Assembly (NCBI RefSeq): GCF_028736035.1
Contig: NZ_CP117866.1
Location: 5,642,001-5,706,000, forward strand
Reading direction: 5' to 3'
Length of the DNA: 64,000 nt
From: Streptomyces sp. T12
GTDB taxonomy: Bacteria > Actinomycetota > Actinomycetes > Streptomycetales > Streptomycetaceae
The notes under the pieces were generated by a model. The model had not been told where the DNA came from. It saw only the letters and a program-made list of their open reading frames with translations, and ran no database searches. Within the stretch, counting starts at the first letter, position 1, and each line of letters opens with the position of its first letter. Positions 39,953 to 50,045 of the stretch are shown here, in pieces. A program made the translations under genes and the position numbers.

Positions 39953-42895
39953 GTGACCACGACAGCGCCGGGCCGGCCCGGCCTCGACGCGGCGGCTGTG
40001 GCCGCGGCCCTCGCCGGAGAGGACTGCGGAGAGGTCGCCGGTGACGCGGGCCGCCGGGCACAGTACTCGGCCGACGCCTCCAACTACCGGCAGATCCCGC
40101 TCGCCGTGGTCTTCCCCTGCGAGCGGCGGCACGTCCTCAACGCCCTCGCCGTGTGCCGCCGCCTGGGCGTGCCGGTCACCTCGCGCGGGGCCGGCACCAG
40201 CACCTCCGGCCAGGCGGTGGGCGCGGGCGTGGTGCTGGACTTCTCCCGTCACTTCAACCGGCTGCTCGCGCTGGACCCGCAGGAACGGACCGCCACGGTG
40301 CAGCCGGGCATCGTCCTGGACGATCTGCAGAGCGCGGCCTTTGCCCACGGACTCCTCTTCGGCGCCGACCCGTCCACCCACAGCCGCTGCACGCTCGGCG
40401 GCATGATCGGCAACAACGCCTGCGGATCGCACTCCCTGGCCTGGGGACGCACCGCCGACAACGTCCTGGAACTCGAAGTGGTCACCTACCGGGGCACGGT
40501 GGTCCGGCTCGGCGAGATGACCCAGCGGGAGATCGACGAGGCCATCGCCGCCGGCGACGACCGCGGACAGCTGATCGCGTCCCTGCACCGGCTCGCCCAG
40601 GACAACCTGGCGGCGCTGCGTACCAAGCTGGGCCAATTCCCGCGGCAGGTCTCGGGCTACGCGCTGGAACACCTGCTGCCGGAACGCCGCTTCAACCTCG
40701 CCCGCGCCCTGGTCGGCAGCGAGGGCACGCTCGCCGTCGTCCTGTCGGCGACCGTCCGCCTGATCTCCCCGCCCCCCGCCCGGGCCCTGGTCGTCCTCGG
40801 CTTCCAGGACGCCGGCGCCGCGGCCGACGCCGTACCCGCCCTGCTGGACCACGAGTTGCTGGCCCTTGAGGGACTCGACCAGGCGCTGACCGATATCGTC
40901 ACCCGCCCCGAGACCCGCGCGACGATCGACACCCTGCCCACCGCCCGGGCCTGGCTGTTCGCCGAACTCGGCGGTACGGCAGAGGAGTTGTCCCGCCGCG
41001 CCAACGAACTCACCGAGACCGCCCGGCAGGCCGCGGGCTGCACCGGAAGCGAGATCGTCACCGATCCGGCCCGTGCCCGACGGCTGTGGCGGATCCGCGA
41101 GGACGGAGCGGGCCTGGCGACCCGCATGCCCGACGGCTCGGAAGCCTGGCCCGGCTGGGAGGACGCGGCCGTCCCGCCCGGTCAACTCGGCTCCTACCTC
41201 CGCCAGTTCACCCGGCTGCTGGACCAGCACGACCTGCGGGGCGCGGTATACGGCCACTTCGGCGAGGGCTGCCTGCACGTCCGTATCGACTTCGACTTCA
41301 CCACCGAACAGGGCACCGCCGTCTTTCGCGCCTTCGTCACCGACGCGGCCAAGCTCGTCACCGCGCACGGCGGCTCCCTGTCCGGCGAACACGGCGACGG
41401 CCAGGCCCGCTCCGAGCTGCTGCCGCTGATGTACGGGCCCGAAGTCATCGCCCTGTTCGAGGAGTTCAAGGAGATCTGGGACCCCGACAACGGCCTGAAC
41501 CCCGGCATGATCGTGCGGCCGCTGCCGGTCGACGGCAACCTGCGTGTCAGCGCGCACCGCACTCCGCTGCCGCTGGTTTCCTCCTCAAGAGGCTTCGCCT
41601 TCCACGCCGACGACGGCGACTTCGCCAAGGCCACCCGCCGCTGTGTCGGCGTCGGCAAGTGCCGTACCGCCGCCCACCGCGGCGACGTCATGTGCCCCAG
41701 CTACCGGGTCACCCTCGACGAGAAGGACTCCACCCGGGGCCGGGCCCGCCTGCTGTACGAGATGACCCAGGGCGAGGTGATCACCGACGGCTGGCGGTCG
41801 ACCGAGGTCCGCGACGCCCTCGACCTGTGCCTGTCCTGCAAGGGGTGCAGCGCTGACTGCCCGGTGGAGGTGGACATGGCCACGTACAAGTCGGAGTTCC
41901 TGTACCACCACTACAAGGGGCGAGTCCGGCCCGCCTCGCACTACACGATGGGCTGGCTGCCGCTGCTGTCCCGCGCCGCCGCCCGGATGCCGCGCCTGGT
42001 CAACGCCCTGACCTCCTCCCGACTGGCCCCGCTCCTCAAGCGGCTCGGCGGCATCGACGGCCGGCGCGAGATCCCGCGCTTCGCCGACGAGACCTTCCTC
42101 GCCCGGTTCCGCCGCCGCACACCGAAGGGGGACGGCCACCGGGGCCCGGTCATGCTGTGGGTCGACTCCTTCAACAACCACTTCACACCCGAGGTCCTCG
42201 AAGCCGGGGTCGCGGTACTGGAGGACGCCGGCTTCCGGGTCCAGGTCCCCGACGGCACCCAGTGCTGCGGACTGACCTGGATCACCACCGGCCAGCTGGG
42301 CATCGCCCGACGCATGGCGCGGCGCACCGTCAACGCCCTTGCCTCAGCCGCCGATTCGGGAACTCCGGTCGTCGGTCTCGAACCCAGCTGCACAGCGGCC
42401 CTCAAGACCGACCTGCCCGAACTGCTGGACGGCGACGACCGTGCCCGCGCCCTGGCCGCAGCCACCGTCACACTCGCCGAACTCCTGGTCCGGCACGCAC
42501 CCGACTGGCAGCCCCCGCGTATCGACGCCCGGTCGATCAGCCAGACCCACTGCCACCAGCACGCCACCTCCGGCTTCGGCGCCGACAGCGCACTGCTGCA
42601 CCGCATGGGCGTCGACAACACCACGATCGCATCCGGGTGTTGCGGCCTGGCCGGCAACTTCGGCTTCGAACGCGGCCACTACGACGTCTCCGTCGCCGCG
42701 GGCGAGCAGGTCCTGCTCCCCGCCGTACGCTCCGCCGCCCCCGGCACACACGTCCTCGCCGACGGATTCAGCTGCCGCACCCAGATCGCCCAGCAGACCG
42801 ACCGCACCGGCACCCACCTCGCGCAGCTCATCGCGCGAGCCCTGCCTCCCGCCACCGAGCTTCCCGCTACCGACAAGGAACACATCCGTGACTGA
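39953..42895 (+). CDS. FAD/Fe-S D-2-hydroxyglutarate dehydrogenase-type fusion
   Basis: 980 residues from GTG at 39953 with AAGGAGG. Order: FAD-binding type 4 domain (about 45-240, RGAGTSTSGQAVGAGVVLDF and GGMIGNNACGS), FAD-linked oxidase C-terminal domain (about 240-540, YGHFGEGCLHVRID, GSLSGEHGDGQ), ferredoxin-like domain (about 555-640, with CLSCKGCSADCP), and two CCG domains (TQCCGLTW and SGCCGLAGNFG). These GlcD/GlpC-type fusions oxidise D-2-hydroxy acids. The HglS gene nearby makes D-2-hydroxyglutarate, so this enzyme likely converts it to 2-oxoglutarate. Stop overlaps the next start. Confidence 0.82.
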   Translation: MTTTAPGRPGLDAAAVAAALAGEDCGEVAGDAGRRAQYSADASNYRQIPLAVVFPCERRHVLNALAVCRRLGVPVTSRGAGTSTSGQAVGAGVVLDFSRHFNRLLALDPQERTATVQPGIVLDDLQSAAFAHGLLFGADPSTHSRCTLGGMIGNNACGSHSLAWGRTADNVLELEVVTYRGTVVRLGEMTQREIDEAIAAGDDRGQLIASLHRLAQDNLAALRTKLGQFPRQVSGYALEHLLPERRFNLARALVGSEGTLAVVLSATVRLISPPPARALVVLGFQDAGAAADAVPALLDHELLALEGLDQALTDIVTRPETRATIDTLPTARAWLFAELGGTAEELSRRANELTETARQAAGCTGSEIVTDPARARRLWRIREDGAGLATRMPDGSEAWPGWEDAAVPPGQLGSYLRQFTRLLDQHDLRGAVYGHFGEGCLHVRIDFDFTTEQGTAVFRAFVTDAAKLVTAHGGSLSGEHGDGQARSELLPLMYGPEVIALFEEFKEIWDPDNGLNPGMIVRPLPVDGNLRVSAHRTPLPLVSSSRGFAFHADDGDFAKATRRCVGVGKCRTAAHRGDVMCPSYRVTLDEKDSTRGRARLLYEMTQGEVITDGWRSTEVRDALDLCLSCKGCSADCPVEVDMATYKSEFLYHHYKGRVRPASHYTMGWLPLLSRAAARMPRLVNALTSSRLAPLLKRLGGIDGRREIPRFADETFLARFRRRTPKGDGHRGPVMLWVDSFNNHFTPEVLEAGVAVLEDAGFRVQVPDGTQCCGLTWITTGQLGIARRMARRTVNALASAADSGTPVVGLEPSCTAALKTDLPELLDGDDRARALAAATVTLAELLVRHAPDWQPPRIDARSISQTHCHQHATSGFGADSALLHRMGVDNTTIASGCCGLAGNFGFERGHYDVSVAAGEQVLLPAVRSAAPGTHVLADGFSCRTQIAQQTDRTGTHLAQLIARALPPATELPATDKEHIRD

Positions 42896-44039
42896 CGCAC
42901 TCTCCCTCGTCGACGACTGGGGCCCCGAGAAGATCGTCGTCGTCTCCCACCGCCGTACCGGCATGAAGGGCGTCCTGGTCATCGACAACACCGCCCGGGG
43001 CATCGGCAAGGGCGGAACCCGTATGAGCCCCACGGTGACCGTCGACGAGGTGGCGCGCCTCGCCCGGGTCATGACGTGGAAGTGGGCGAGCGCCGATCTC
43101 TTCTACGGCGGCGCCAAGGCCGGCATCGTCGCCGCCCCGGCCTCCCCGGACAAGGAGGCGATCCTGCGCGCCTTCGCCCGCGCCCTGTCCAACGAGGTGC
43201 CCCGCGAGTACGTGATGGGGCTCGACATGGGGCTGACCGAGAGCGACGCCGCGATCATCCAGGACGAACTGGGCGACCGCGGGGCCGCCGTGGGCACCCC
43301 CGAGCACCTCGGCGGAGTCGCGTACGACAAGCTCGGCGTCACCGGCTACGGGGTCGCCGAGAGCACCGATGCCGCAGCCCAGCGCCTGGGCCTGCCCCTC
43401 GGCGGGGCACGCGTCGCCATCCAGGGTTTCGGCGCCGTCGGCAGCGCGGCGGCCCGGCGGTTCTCCGAACTCGGGGCCACCGTCGTGGCGGTCTCCACCG
43501 CCCACGGGGCCCTGCACGACCCCACCGGACTCGACGTCGACGACCTCCTGACGGCCCGCGAGGAGCACGGCGACCACTTCGTTACCCGCCGCCCGGTCCG
43601 GGGCACCACGCTCGCCTCCGGCGCGGAACTCACCGTGGACTGCGACATCCTGGTGCCCGCGGCGCTTCAGGACGTCATCGACCACAGCACCGCGCACGAG
43701 ATCAAGGCCCGGCTCGTCGTCGAAGGTGCCAACCTGCCCACGTCCGTGGACGCCCAGGACATCCTCGACCGGCGCGGCATCACCGTGGTCCCCGACTTCG
43801 TCGCCAACGCCGGAGGTGTCGTCGCCGCCGCCTTCGCGATGGACGCCCGCTACTCCGGCTTCCGCCCCGACACCACCGCCATCTTCGAGACCATCTCGAC
43901 GAGGCTGCGCGCCAACACGGTCACCGTCCTCGACGAGGCCGAGCGCTGTCACGTCACCCCGCACGCCGCCGGCCGCGCTCTGGCCGAGCAGCGCGTCCGT
44001 ACCGCGATGCGGAGCAAGGGGCGCCTGCCCCGCGACTGA
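42888..44039 (+). CDS. Glu/Leu/Phe/Val dehydrogenase-family protein
   Basis: 383 residues from GTG at 42888, with AAGGA upstream and 8 bp overlap with the preceding gene. The active-site KASADLFYGGAKAGIV region (Lys within GGAKAG) and NAD-binding VAIQGFGAVGSAAARRFSEL are typical of glutamate or branched-chain amino-acid dehydrogenases. In the operon it would aminate the 2-oxoglutarate formed upstream to glutamate, or oxidise an amino acid that enters the pathway. The specificity is not settled. Confidence 0.82.
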   Translation: MTDALSLVDDWGPEKIVVVSHRRTGMKGVLVIDNTARGIGKGGTRMSPTVTVDEVARLARVMTWKWASADLFYGGAKAGIVAAPASPDKEAILRAFARALSNEVPREYVMGLDMGLTESDAAIIQDELGDRGAAVGTPEHLGGVAYDKLGVTGYGVAESTDAAAQRLGLPLGGARVAIQGFGAVGSAAARRFSELGATVVAVSTAHGALHDPTGLDVDDLLTAREEHGDHFVTRRPVRGTTLASGAELTVDCDILVPAALQDVIDHSTAHEIKARLVVEGANLPTSVDAQDILDRRGITVVPDFVANAGGVVAAAFAMDARYSGFRPDTTAIFETISTRLRANTVTVLDEAERCHVTPHAAGRALAEQRVRTAMRSKGRLPRD

Positions 44040-44421
44040 CGACGCGGCGGTAGCCTGGGTCACTTTCCGTCGGCGCGGGTCGCACGCCGTACCAGGTTCA
44101 CCCAGGTCGCCTGGAGACGTGCGACAAGGACCCCGCACCCGGCGCCCAGGTCCGCGTCGGCGGCAACTGGAGCCTGCTCGTGATCGGCGCCCTCTGGGTG
44201 ACGTTCCGCGTCGGCCGTGCGCTGTGTGAGTACCGAGTCCGCGCCCCAGGTCGACGGCGACCGCCCGGCCGGACGTCGGTGACGCGGCCACTCCCCGAAC
44301 CTCTCTCCGCGCCGCCCTTGACTCCCCCCGGGAGCGGCACGGAGAGGGCCGGGGCGGCCGGGGCTCCGCCACGCACGGGGGCCCGGCCGCCCCACACACC
44401 CTTCGGACCGGCGGCGGCCGG
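44040..44421. other. Gene-free interval with terminator
   Basis: 382 bp between convergent genes. Only the strong hairpin at 44351-44393 was recognised. Confidence 0.5.
44351..44393. terminator. 12-bp hairpin between convergent genes
   Basis: GGGGCGGCCGGG (44351-44362) pairs with CCCGGCCGCCCC (44382-44393). Confidence 0.8.
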
Positions 44422-45600
44422 TCAGCCCTTCTCCGCGATGCTCACCGGCCGGTCGTTCCGCAGCGCGGTGAAGAGCCGTTTCGCCTTCGCCGCGTCCCAT
44501 TTCACGGCGCTGCCCTTCGACGTGCTGATGCCGACTCCGGCCACGGGGACGCTGAGCTGCCGACCGTCCCCGGACGAGACGCTCCTCATCGCCTGGAACA
44601 GCGAGACGAGGGTGCGCGGCTCCATGTCCTTGTCCACCACGAGGGTGTCCAGCGCCGCGCCCAGCAGGGGATACGCCCGGAACGGATTGAGCGCGGTGCC
44701 CGGTGTGGCCGCCTTGTGGGCGAGCGCGGCGAGGAACTTCTGCTGGTTCCTGCTGCGCCCCAGGTCGCCCTGGGCCTCCTGGTGCCGCTGGCGGACGAAC
44801 GCGAGTGCCTGGGCGCCGTCCAGGGTGTGGCAGCCCTTCGTCAGGTCGAGACCCGACTTCTTGTCCTTGATGTCCCGGTCCACGCACATGTCCACGCCGC
44901 CGACGGCGTCCACGACACCGACGAAGCCGCCGAAGCCGATCTCCGCGTAGTGGTCGACGCGCAGGCCCGTGTTGAGCTCGACGGTCCGCACGAGCAGCCG
45001 GGCGCCGCCCAGGGAGTAGGCCGCGTTCAGCTTGTTCTTCGCCGCGCGGTGCCGCTTTCCGGTGTCGGGGTCGAGGTACGACGGGAGGGTCACCCACGAG
45101 TCGCGGGGCAGGCTCACCAGCGTGGTGCCGTGGGCGCCGGTGTGCAGCAGCATCATCGAGTCGGTACGGCCGCCGCCGCCACCGCCGGCGTGCAGATCCT
45201 TCCTGTCCTGCTCGGACAGGCCGTCACGGTTGTCGGAGCCCACGATGAGGTACGTGGTCCCCTTCCCCTGCGGCGGACGGTCACCGGCCTCGCCGAGGTC
45301 GACCGCCCGGTCGAGCTCGAAGTCGGCCCAGGCGTACGTGCCGCCGCCGGTGAGGAGCAGCGCGCCGAGCAGCAGCGCCAGCAGGCGTGCGATACGGCGG
45401 CGCCGGCTGGGGCGTACCCAAGGGGGGCGTGTGCTGCGGGTGTGGCCACCGCCGGGCTGCGCCCCGTTCGGGCTCGGGACGGGTTCCTCGTACGGCCGTA
45501 TCTGTTCCGTCTGTGCGATGAGCTGTCCCGTGAGCACTCGTGGCGCCTGTGTCTCCCCGTTCCAGCCGCTCATGGGCTGCATGGGTTCCATCGGTTCCAT
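44422..45600 (-). CDS. LytR-CpsA-Psr (LCP) family cell-wall polymer transferase
   Basis: 392 residues from ATG at 45600 after AGGGGGG. Repeated MEP tripeptides at the N-terminus, then a basic patch and one membrane segment (ARLLALLLGALLLTGGGTYA) anchor it. The extracytoplasmic LCP domain has YLIVGSDNRDG, DSMMLLHTG, LVSLPRDSWV and AFVRQRHQEAQGDLGRSRNQ, with the conserved Arg/Asp residues for pyrophosphate lipid binding. LCP enzymes attach teichoic acid or glycopolymers to peptidoglycan. The gene lies 14 nt after the glycosyltransferase fusion, so they likely act on one surface polymer. Confidence 0.88.
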   Translation of the reverse strand: MEPMEPMQPMSGWNGETQAPRVLTGQLIAQTEQIRPYEEPVPSPNGAQPGGGHTRSTRPPWVRPSRRRRIARLLALLLGALLLTGGGTYAWADFELDRAVDLGEAGDRPPQGKGTTYLIVGSDNRDGLSEQDRKDLHAGGGGGGRTDSMMLLHTGAHGTTLVSLPRDSWVTLPSYLDPDTGKRHRAAKNKLNAAYSLGGARLLVRTVELNTGLRVDHYAEIGFGGFVGVVDAVGGVDMCVDRDIKDKKSGLDLTKGCHTLDGAQALAFVRQRHQEAQGDLGRSRNQQKFLAALAHKAATPGTALNPFRAYPLLGAALDTLVVDKDMEPRTLVSLFQAMRSVSSGDGRQLSVPVAGVGISTSKGSAVKWDAAKAKRLFTALRNDRPVSIAEKG

Positions 45601-45614
45601 GGGTTCCCCCCTGA

Positions 45615-47714
45615 TCACCTCGACGACAGCTCCCGGGCGGCGACCGGCTGTCTCAGCTGCTCCGTGGCGGCCGTGCCCGCACGCTGCATGCGGTGCCACT
45701 TCAGCCGGGTGCCGCCCAGGAGGGCGAACACGGACTGGATGACGACCAGATACATCAGCTGCCGGTAGACGAAGAGCTGGAACGGCATCGACCACAGGGC
45801 CCGCAGCTTCTCCCTGTCGAGCCTCAACGCGTAACCGGCACACAGCAGTTGGAGGACGAGGAAGGCGAGCCACACCCCCAGCGCCTGCGCGGGATCGGTG
45901 AAGAGCGCGCCGTACAGCGCGAACAGGTCGACGACCGGGGCCATCAGCGGCATGACCACCTGAAAGAGCATCAGGTAGGTCAGCCCGCGGCGCGCGAAGC
46001 GTCCGGCGGTGCCCACTTCGAGGACGGCTCCGCGGTGCTTCCACATCGCCTGGAGCGTGCCGTAGCACCAGCGGTAGCGCTGCCGCCACAACTGCCGTAG
46101 CGAGGTGGGCACTTCGGTCCAGGCGATGGACGACTCCTCGTAGACCACCCGCCAGCCGGCCCGCCACAGGGCCATCGTGAGGTCGGTGTCCTCGGCGAGG
46201 GTGTCCTCGCTGACCCCGCCGACGCCCATCAGCGCGTCCCGCCGGAAGGCGCCGATGGCTCCCGGCACCGTCGGCATGCACTCCAGCACCTCGAACATCC
46301 GCCGGTCGAGGTTGAAGCCGAAGACGTACTCCAGGTGCTGCCATCTGCCCAGGAGCCCGCGCCGGTTGCCGACCTTGGTGTTGCCGCTGACGGCGCCGAC
46401 GGCCGGGTGCGCGAGCGGCTGGATGAGCCGGTACAGGGCGTCGGGCTCGAAGACGGTGTCGGCGTCGACCATCACGACGATGTCGTACGAGGCGTGCGCC
46501 AGGCCGGTGTTGAGCGCGGCCGCCTTGCCTGAATTGGGCTGCCGGATCACCCGCACGCGCGGGTCGTTGATCCAGGTGGCGAGGTCCGCGGTCTGATCCG
46601 TCGACCCGTCGTCGATCACGATGACCTCGAGGCCCCAGTGCGTGGACGCGAGCAGCGAACGGACCGTGGACTCGATGCCGGCCTCTTCGTTGTACGCCGG
46701 TACGAGCACCGTCACGGGTGCGTCGACCTCCCGCAGCCGGGGCGAGCCGGGACGGAAGCGGGTCAGGCGCCGGACGTGGGCGCGGGCGAACACGGTCAGC
46801 ATCACCAGCCGCAGCACGCCCAGCGCGCCCAGCGCGAGCAGCACCCAGGTCATGGCGTTCGTGAACGCGTGACCGGCGGTCGTGGTCCAGATCAGCGCCT
46901 TGCCCTGCCAGCGTTCGGCGGTGGACACCCGTGTGTCGGCCGAGGGCATGCCGAGCGCGTCCGTGACGGTGGTGAACCGGTCGGCGTGCGGGTTGCCGAG
47001 CAGGTCCTTCGTCTCGTCGTACGCCAGGTCCGTCTGGCTGAACTGGCGGACCATGCCGTACTTCGGATCGCGGTCGGGCCGGTCCGCGGCGACCACCACG
47101 TAGCCGTTCGCGGCGGCGCGGCGGGCCGCCGACCACTCGGCGCCGCACAGCGTGTCCACCTGGGTGGTCAGCGGCATCCGCAGCAGGTCGGTGCGGATGC
47201 CCGCCGAACCGGCGAGGGTCTTTTCGGTGAGCGTCAGCTCCATCGCGGTGCGCACGCGCGACGAGGAACCGAGGTCGGCGCCGGTGTACGTGTGCGAGCC
47301 GATCTCGTGGCCCTCGTCGAGGATCCGCCGTACCAGTTCCGGATGGCGTGCCGCCTCGGCACCCAACAAGAAGAAGGTCGCGTGCGCGTGATGCCTGCGC
47401 AGCAGGTCGAGGAGGCGCGGGGTCCAGTAGGGATCGGGTCCGCCGTCGTAGGTGAGCGCGACGGTACGGGCGGGCACGGCCGAGGACTCGACGTCGTTCC
47501 CGCTGATACGGCGCAGGACCGGGCCGCTCTCGTCCACGGCCTCGGGTACGGGCCTGGTGCAGGGGAGGCGTGTTTTGGCGGCGTCGACCTCATGGATGGT
47601 CCAGCCCTCGAAGAGCAGGGCGGCGAAGACGACGGACAGGGTGAGGGCCAGCAGCCGCCAGTGACGGCGGGGCTCGCGGGAGCGGGCGTGGCGGCGTCGT
47701 GTCGAGCGGCTCAC
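45615..47714 (-). CDS. Polysaccharide deacetylase - family 2 glycosyltransferase fusion
   Basis: 699 residues. A membrane segment at about 20-38 precedes a NodB-like domain (80-260). A second part (about 330-600) is a processive glycosyltransferase with VLVPAYNEEAGIE, IDDGSTDQT, MVDADT, AEDTDLT and QRYRWCYG (QxxRW), followed by several membrane segments. In the NodB part, TFDDGP is TYDGGP (Asp90, Gly91) and the HTxTH metal pair is HTYTG (His141, Gly145), so deacetylase activity is doubtful. It probably makes a beta-linked surface glycan. Confidence 0.85.
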   Translation of the reverse strand: MSRSTRRRHARSREPRRHWRLLALTLSVVFAALLFEGWTIHEVDAAKTRLPCTRPVPEAVDESGPVLRRISGNDVESSAVPARTVALTYDGGPDPYWTPRLLDLLRRHHAHATFFLLGAEAARHPELVRRILDEGHEIGSHTYTGADLGSSSRVRTAMELTLTEKTLAGSAGIRTDLLRMPLTTQVDTLCGAEWSAARRAAANGYVVVAADRPDRDPKYGMVRQFSQTDLAYDETKDLLGNPHADRFTTVTDALGMPSADTRVSTAERWQGKALIWTTTAGHAFTNAMTWVLLALGALGVLRLVMLTVFARAHVRRLTRFRPGSPRLREVDAPVTVLVPAYNEEAGIESTVRSLLASTHWGLEVIVIDDGSTDQTADLATWINDPRVRVIRQPNSGKAAALNTGLAHASYDIVVMVDADTVFEPDALYRLIQPLAHPAVGAVSGNTKVGNRRGLLGRWQHLEYVFGFNLDRRMFEVLECMPTVPGAIGAFRRDALMGVGGVSEDTLAEDTDLTMALWRAGWRVVYEESSIAWTEVPTSLRQLWRQRYRWCYGTLQAMWKHRGAVLEVGTAGRFARRGLTYLMLFQVVMPLMAPVVDLFALYGALFTDPAQALGVWLAFLVLQLLCAGYALRLDREKLRALWSMPFQLFVYRQLMYLVVIQSVFALLGGTRLKWHRMQRAGTAATEQLRQPVAARELSSR

Positions 47715-48241
47715 GCCACACTCCTTGGAGTGACGTTAATCACAGCTGAATCGAGGGCTGTTCGGTGGGAGCCGGGGGTGGCCGTGAGTGCTCCGAGTGC
47801 GGTGCGGACGGGCGAGCCGAGCCCGTGTCCGAGACCGCGTGAACCGGCGGGAGGTGTCGATCTGACGGCGCGGACAGCGGTGAGTGCGGTGGCACTCCAC
47901 GTGCTCTTCACAGAGTTGTCGAAGGTGTTGGCACCCGATGAAGGCGCGTGCGTTATCTGCTGGTTTGTCTTCCGGCCGAGCTGTTGCATGGGCGGCGAGT
48001 GTAGCCACGAGTGATGCCGCGGGTGTGTCCGAAAGGGGAGGTCGTCCACCGCGACACGGAGGGTGTGACACTCGGCCCTGCCGGTGCGCTGGACTAGGTG
48101 GATGTGGGGAAGTGGGCCCTTGTGCGCCCTCCCCGGCGGTGGATCTCCTGTAGGCCGTGGCCCGTCTTCATCGACTGTTTTCAGCCACCCGGCCGGTGTA
48201 CGTGCTGGGCCACCGAAGTCGGCAAAGGGAAGAACAGCCTT
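47715..48241. other. Gene-free interval
   Basis: 527 bp upstream of the glycosyltransferase fusion. No coding frame with the expected codon bias, no RNA and no clear repeat were found. It must hold the promoter of the minus-strand surface-polymer operon. Confidence 0.4.
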
Positions 48242-48793
48242 GTGACGGCGATCCAGCACAGCCGGGCGGGAAGACGGCAGGCCATGCGTCGGATCCGGCC
48301 CCGCCGTCCCCCCGCGGCACCGCTGCTGGGGCTCGCCTGGACGGGCGCCGCCGCCGTGCTGTGGCTGTGGTGGCGGGGCACCCCGGCCGTCGCCGCGACC
48401 ACCGCCGACCGGCTGGTGAACGCGGGCCGGATCACCGGACTGCTGGCCGGCTATGTGATCGCTCTGGTGATCGCCCAGATGGCGCGCATCCCAGCCCTGG
48501 AACGCCGGGTCGGATCCGACCGCGTGGTCCGATGGCACGCGAGGACCGGCCGCTACGCGCTCTGCCTGACCCTCGCCCATGTCGTGCTGATCCTGTACGG
48601 ATACGCGCTGCAGGCGGACACCGGCATCGTGGCGCAGACGGTCTCCGTCGTCACCGAATACCCGAGGATGGTCGAAGCGGCCGTCGGCACGCTCCTGCTG
48701 CTCCTCGTCGGTTTCGTGTCCGCCGGTGCCGTACGCCGTCGTATGCGCTACCGGGATTCATTCGCCGTGCATCGGCCTTCTGGCCGGTGGTGA
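48242..48793 (+). pseudogene. Truncated ferric-reductase-like transmembrane protein
   Basis: GTG at 48242 (or ATG at 48284). Three to four membrane segments are visible (APLLGLAWTGAAAVLWLWW, ITGLLAGYVIALVIAQMARI, GTLLLLLVGFVSAGAV) and the heme-ligand motif WHARTGRYALCLTLAHVVLI matches the ferric reductase-like domain. Full members continue through RRRMRYETW-type residues into FAD and NAD domains. Here the frame departs after RRRMRY into DSFAVHRPSGRW and stops. So the C-terminal about 280 residues are missing, and IS200 debris follows. Confidence 0.7.
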
Positions 48794-48915
48794 ATCGAAT
48801 CTGGTGATGGCGACGCGGAGAGTCGCGGATCCCTGTCCGGCGGAGCCGGACATCGCATGGTCGCCACCCGTGGTACGGAGTGCCGCGAAGGGCTTCCCGG
48901 CGAGTCGGGCGATGC

Positions 48916-49005
48916 TCACACGGGCCGGTTCCGCTGTTCGATGTACTGCTTGACCACGGAGAGCGGGGCGCCGCCCACGGTGCCGGCGAAGAACATCAGA
49001 ACGAA
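48916..49005 (-). mobile_element. C-terminal fragment of an IS200/IS605 TnpA
   Basis: Minus strand reads MFFAGTVGGAPLSVVKQYIE, then QRNRPV and a stop, the end of IS200-type Y1 transposases. The rest of the transposase and its hairpin ends are missing. Confidence 0.65.
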
Positions 49006-49161
49006 AACCGGCGCTAAGGATCAGTCGGCCCTGGTGGATGGCTGACTGGGCATCGGTTCCGGAGGCCTCTTGAAGTCGTTGTGCAGATAACGCCCTATTC
49101 CCGGTGGGATCGCTGATCACGACCTGCGGCGACGTTCGCGGAGCTGCCCGCAGGGAAGGCG

Positions 49162-50045
49162 TTGAACGTCCGCACGGCGGCGGACGTGTTCCTCGACTCG
49201 CTCGACAACCCGAACACCCCGCGCTCGTACGGCATGGACGACGAGATCGGTGAGGCCCTTGAACTGCTGTGGGGCACCTCCGCGGTCAACACGTGGAACG
49301 CCCGTCGGGCAGGGGTGCTGTCGTGGCTGGGCTGGTGTGCCGAGCGCGGCTATGACGGCCCGGCGGTTCCGGCATGGGTGAAGCGGCTCACCCCGCCGGA
49401 CTCCGAGACCCCCGCCCGTTCGAAGATGGCGGTCGACCGGTTGATCGCCCGCCGCGACGTCCACCTGCGGGAGAAGACGCTGTGGCGGATGCTGTATGAG
49501 ACCTGCGCGCGGGCGGAGGAGATCCTCGGCGTCAACATCGAGGAGCTGGACCTGGCCGGGCGCAGGGCCCCGGTGAAGGCGAAGGGGGCCCGGCCGCGGA
49601 CCCGGCGCCGGGGCGCCCCGCGTGAGGAGTTCGTGCTGGAGACCGTCTTCTGGGACGCCGGCACCGCCCGCCTGCTGCCCCGGCTGATCAAGGGCCGTAC
49701 CCGGGGGCCGGTATTCGTCACCCACCGCAGGCCGGGCCCCGGCAAGGTTCTCAGCTCCCGTGACGTCTGCCCGGACACCGGGCTGGTGCGGCTGTCGTAC
49801 GGGCAGGCCCGTGCCCTGCTGGATGCCCACACCTCGGTCGGCGGGGCGCCGGGCACGGGCTGGGACCTGCACGAGTACCGGCATTCGGGCCCTACGCACC
49901 TGGGTGAGGCCGGGGCCAGCCTGCCGATGCTGATGGCGAAGTCCCGGCACAAGAAGCCGGAGAACGTACGGAAGTACTTCCACTCTCGGCGGAGGCGATC
50001 GCCGAGGTCACGAGTCTGCTCGCGCCGGGGGACAGCAGACGGTGA
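49162..50045 (+). pseudogene. Tyrosine recombinase with a 1-bp frameshift near its C-terminus
   Basis: TTG at 49162 begins a 290-residue recombinase. Catalytic features: Arg in [14 protein letters not shown], HxxR in [27 protein letters not shown] with the Tyr. After KYFHS the frame shifts at about 49983-49985: the original reading continues one frame over as [19 protein letters not shown] and TGA (50043-50045). One base is missing from CACTCTCGGCG. The catalytic residues precede the shift, so the protein might still work, or the shift may be a sequencing error. Confidence 0.75.

Noticed and set aside
47715..48241. Several open frames upstream of the glycosyltransferase fusion
   Set aside because: Low third-position GC, no family motifs and no ribosome binding sites.
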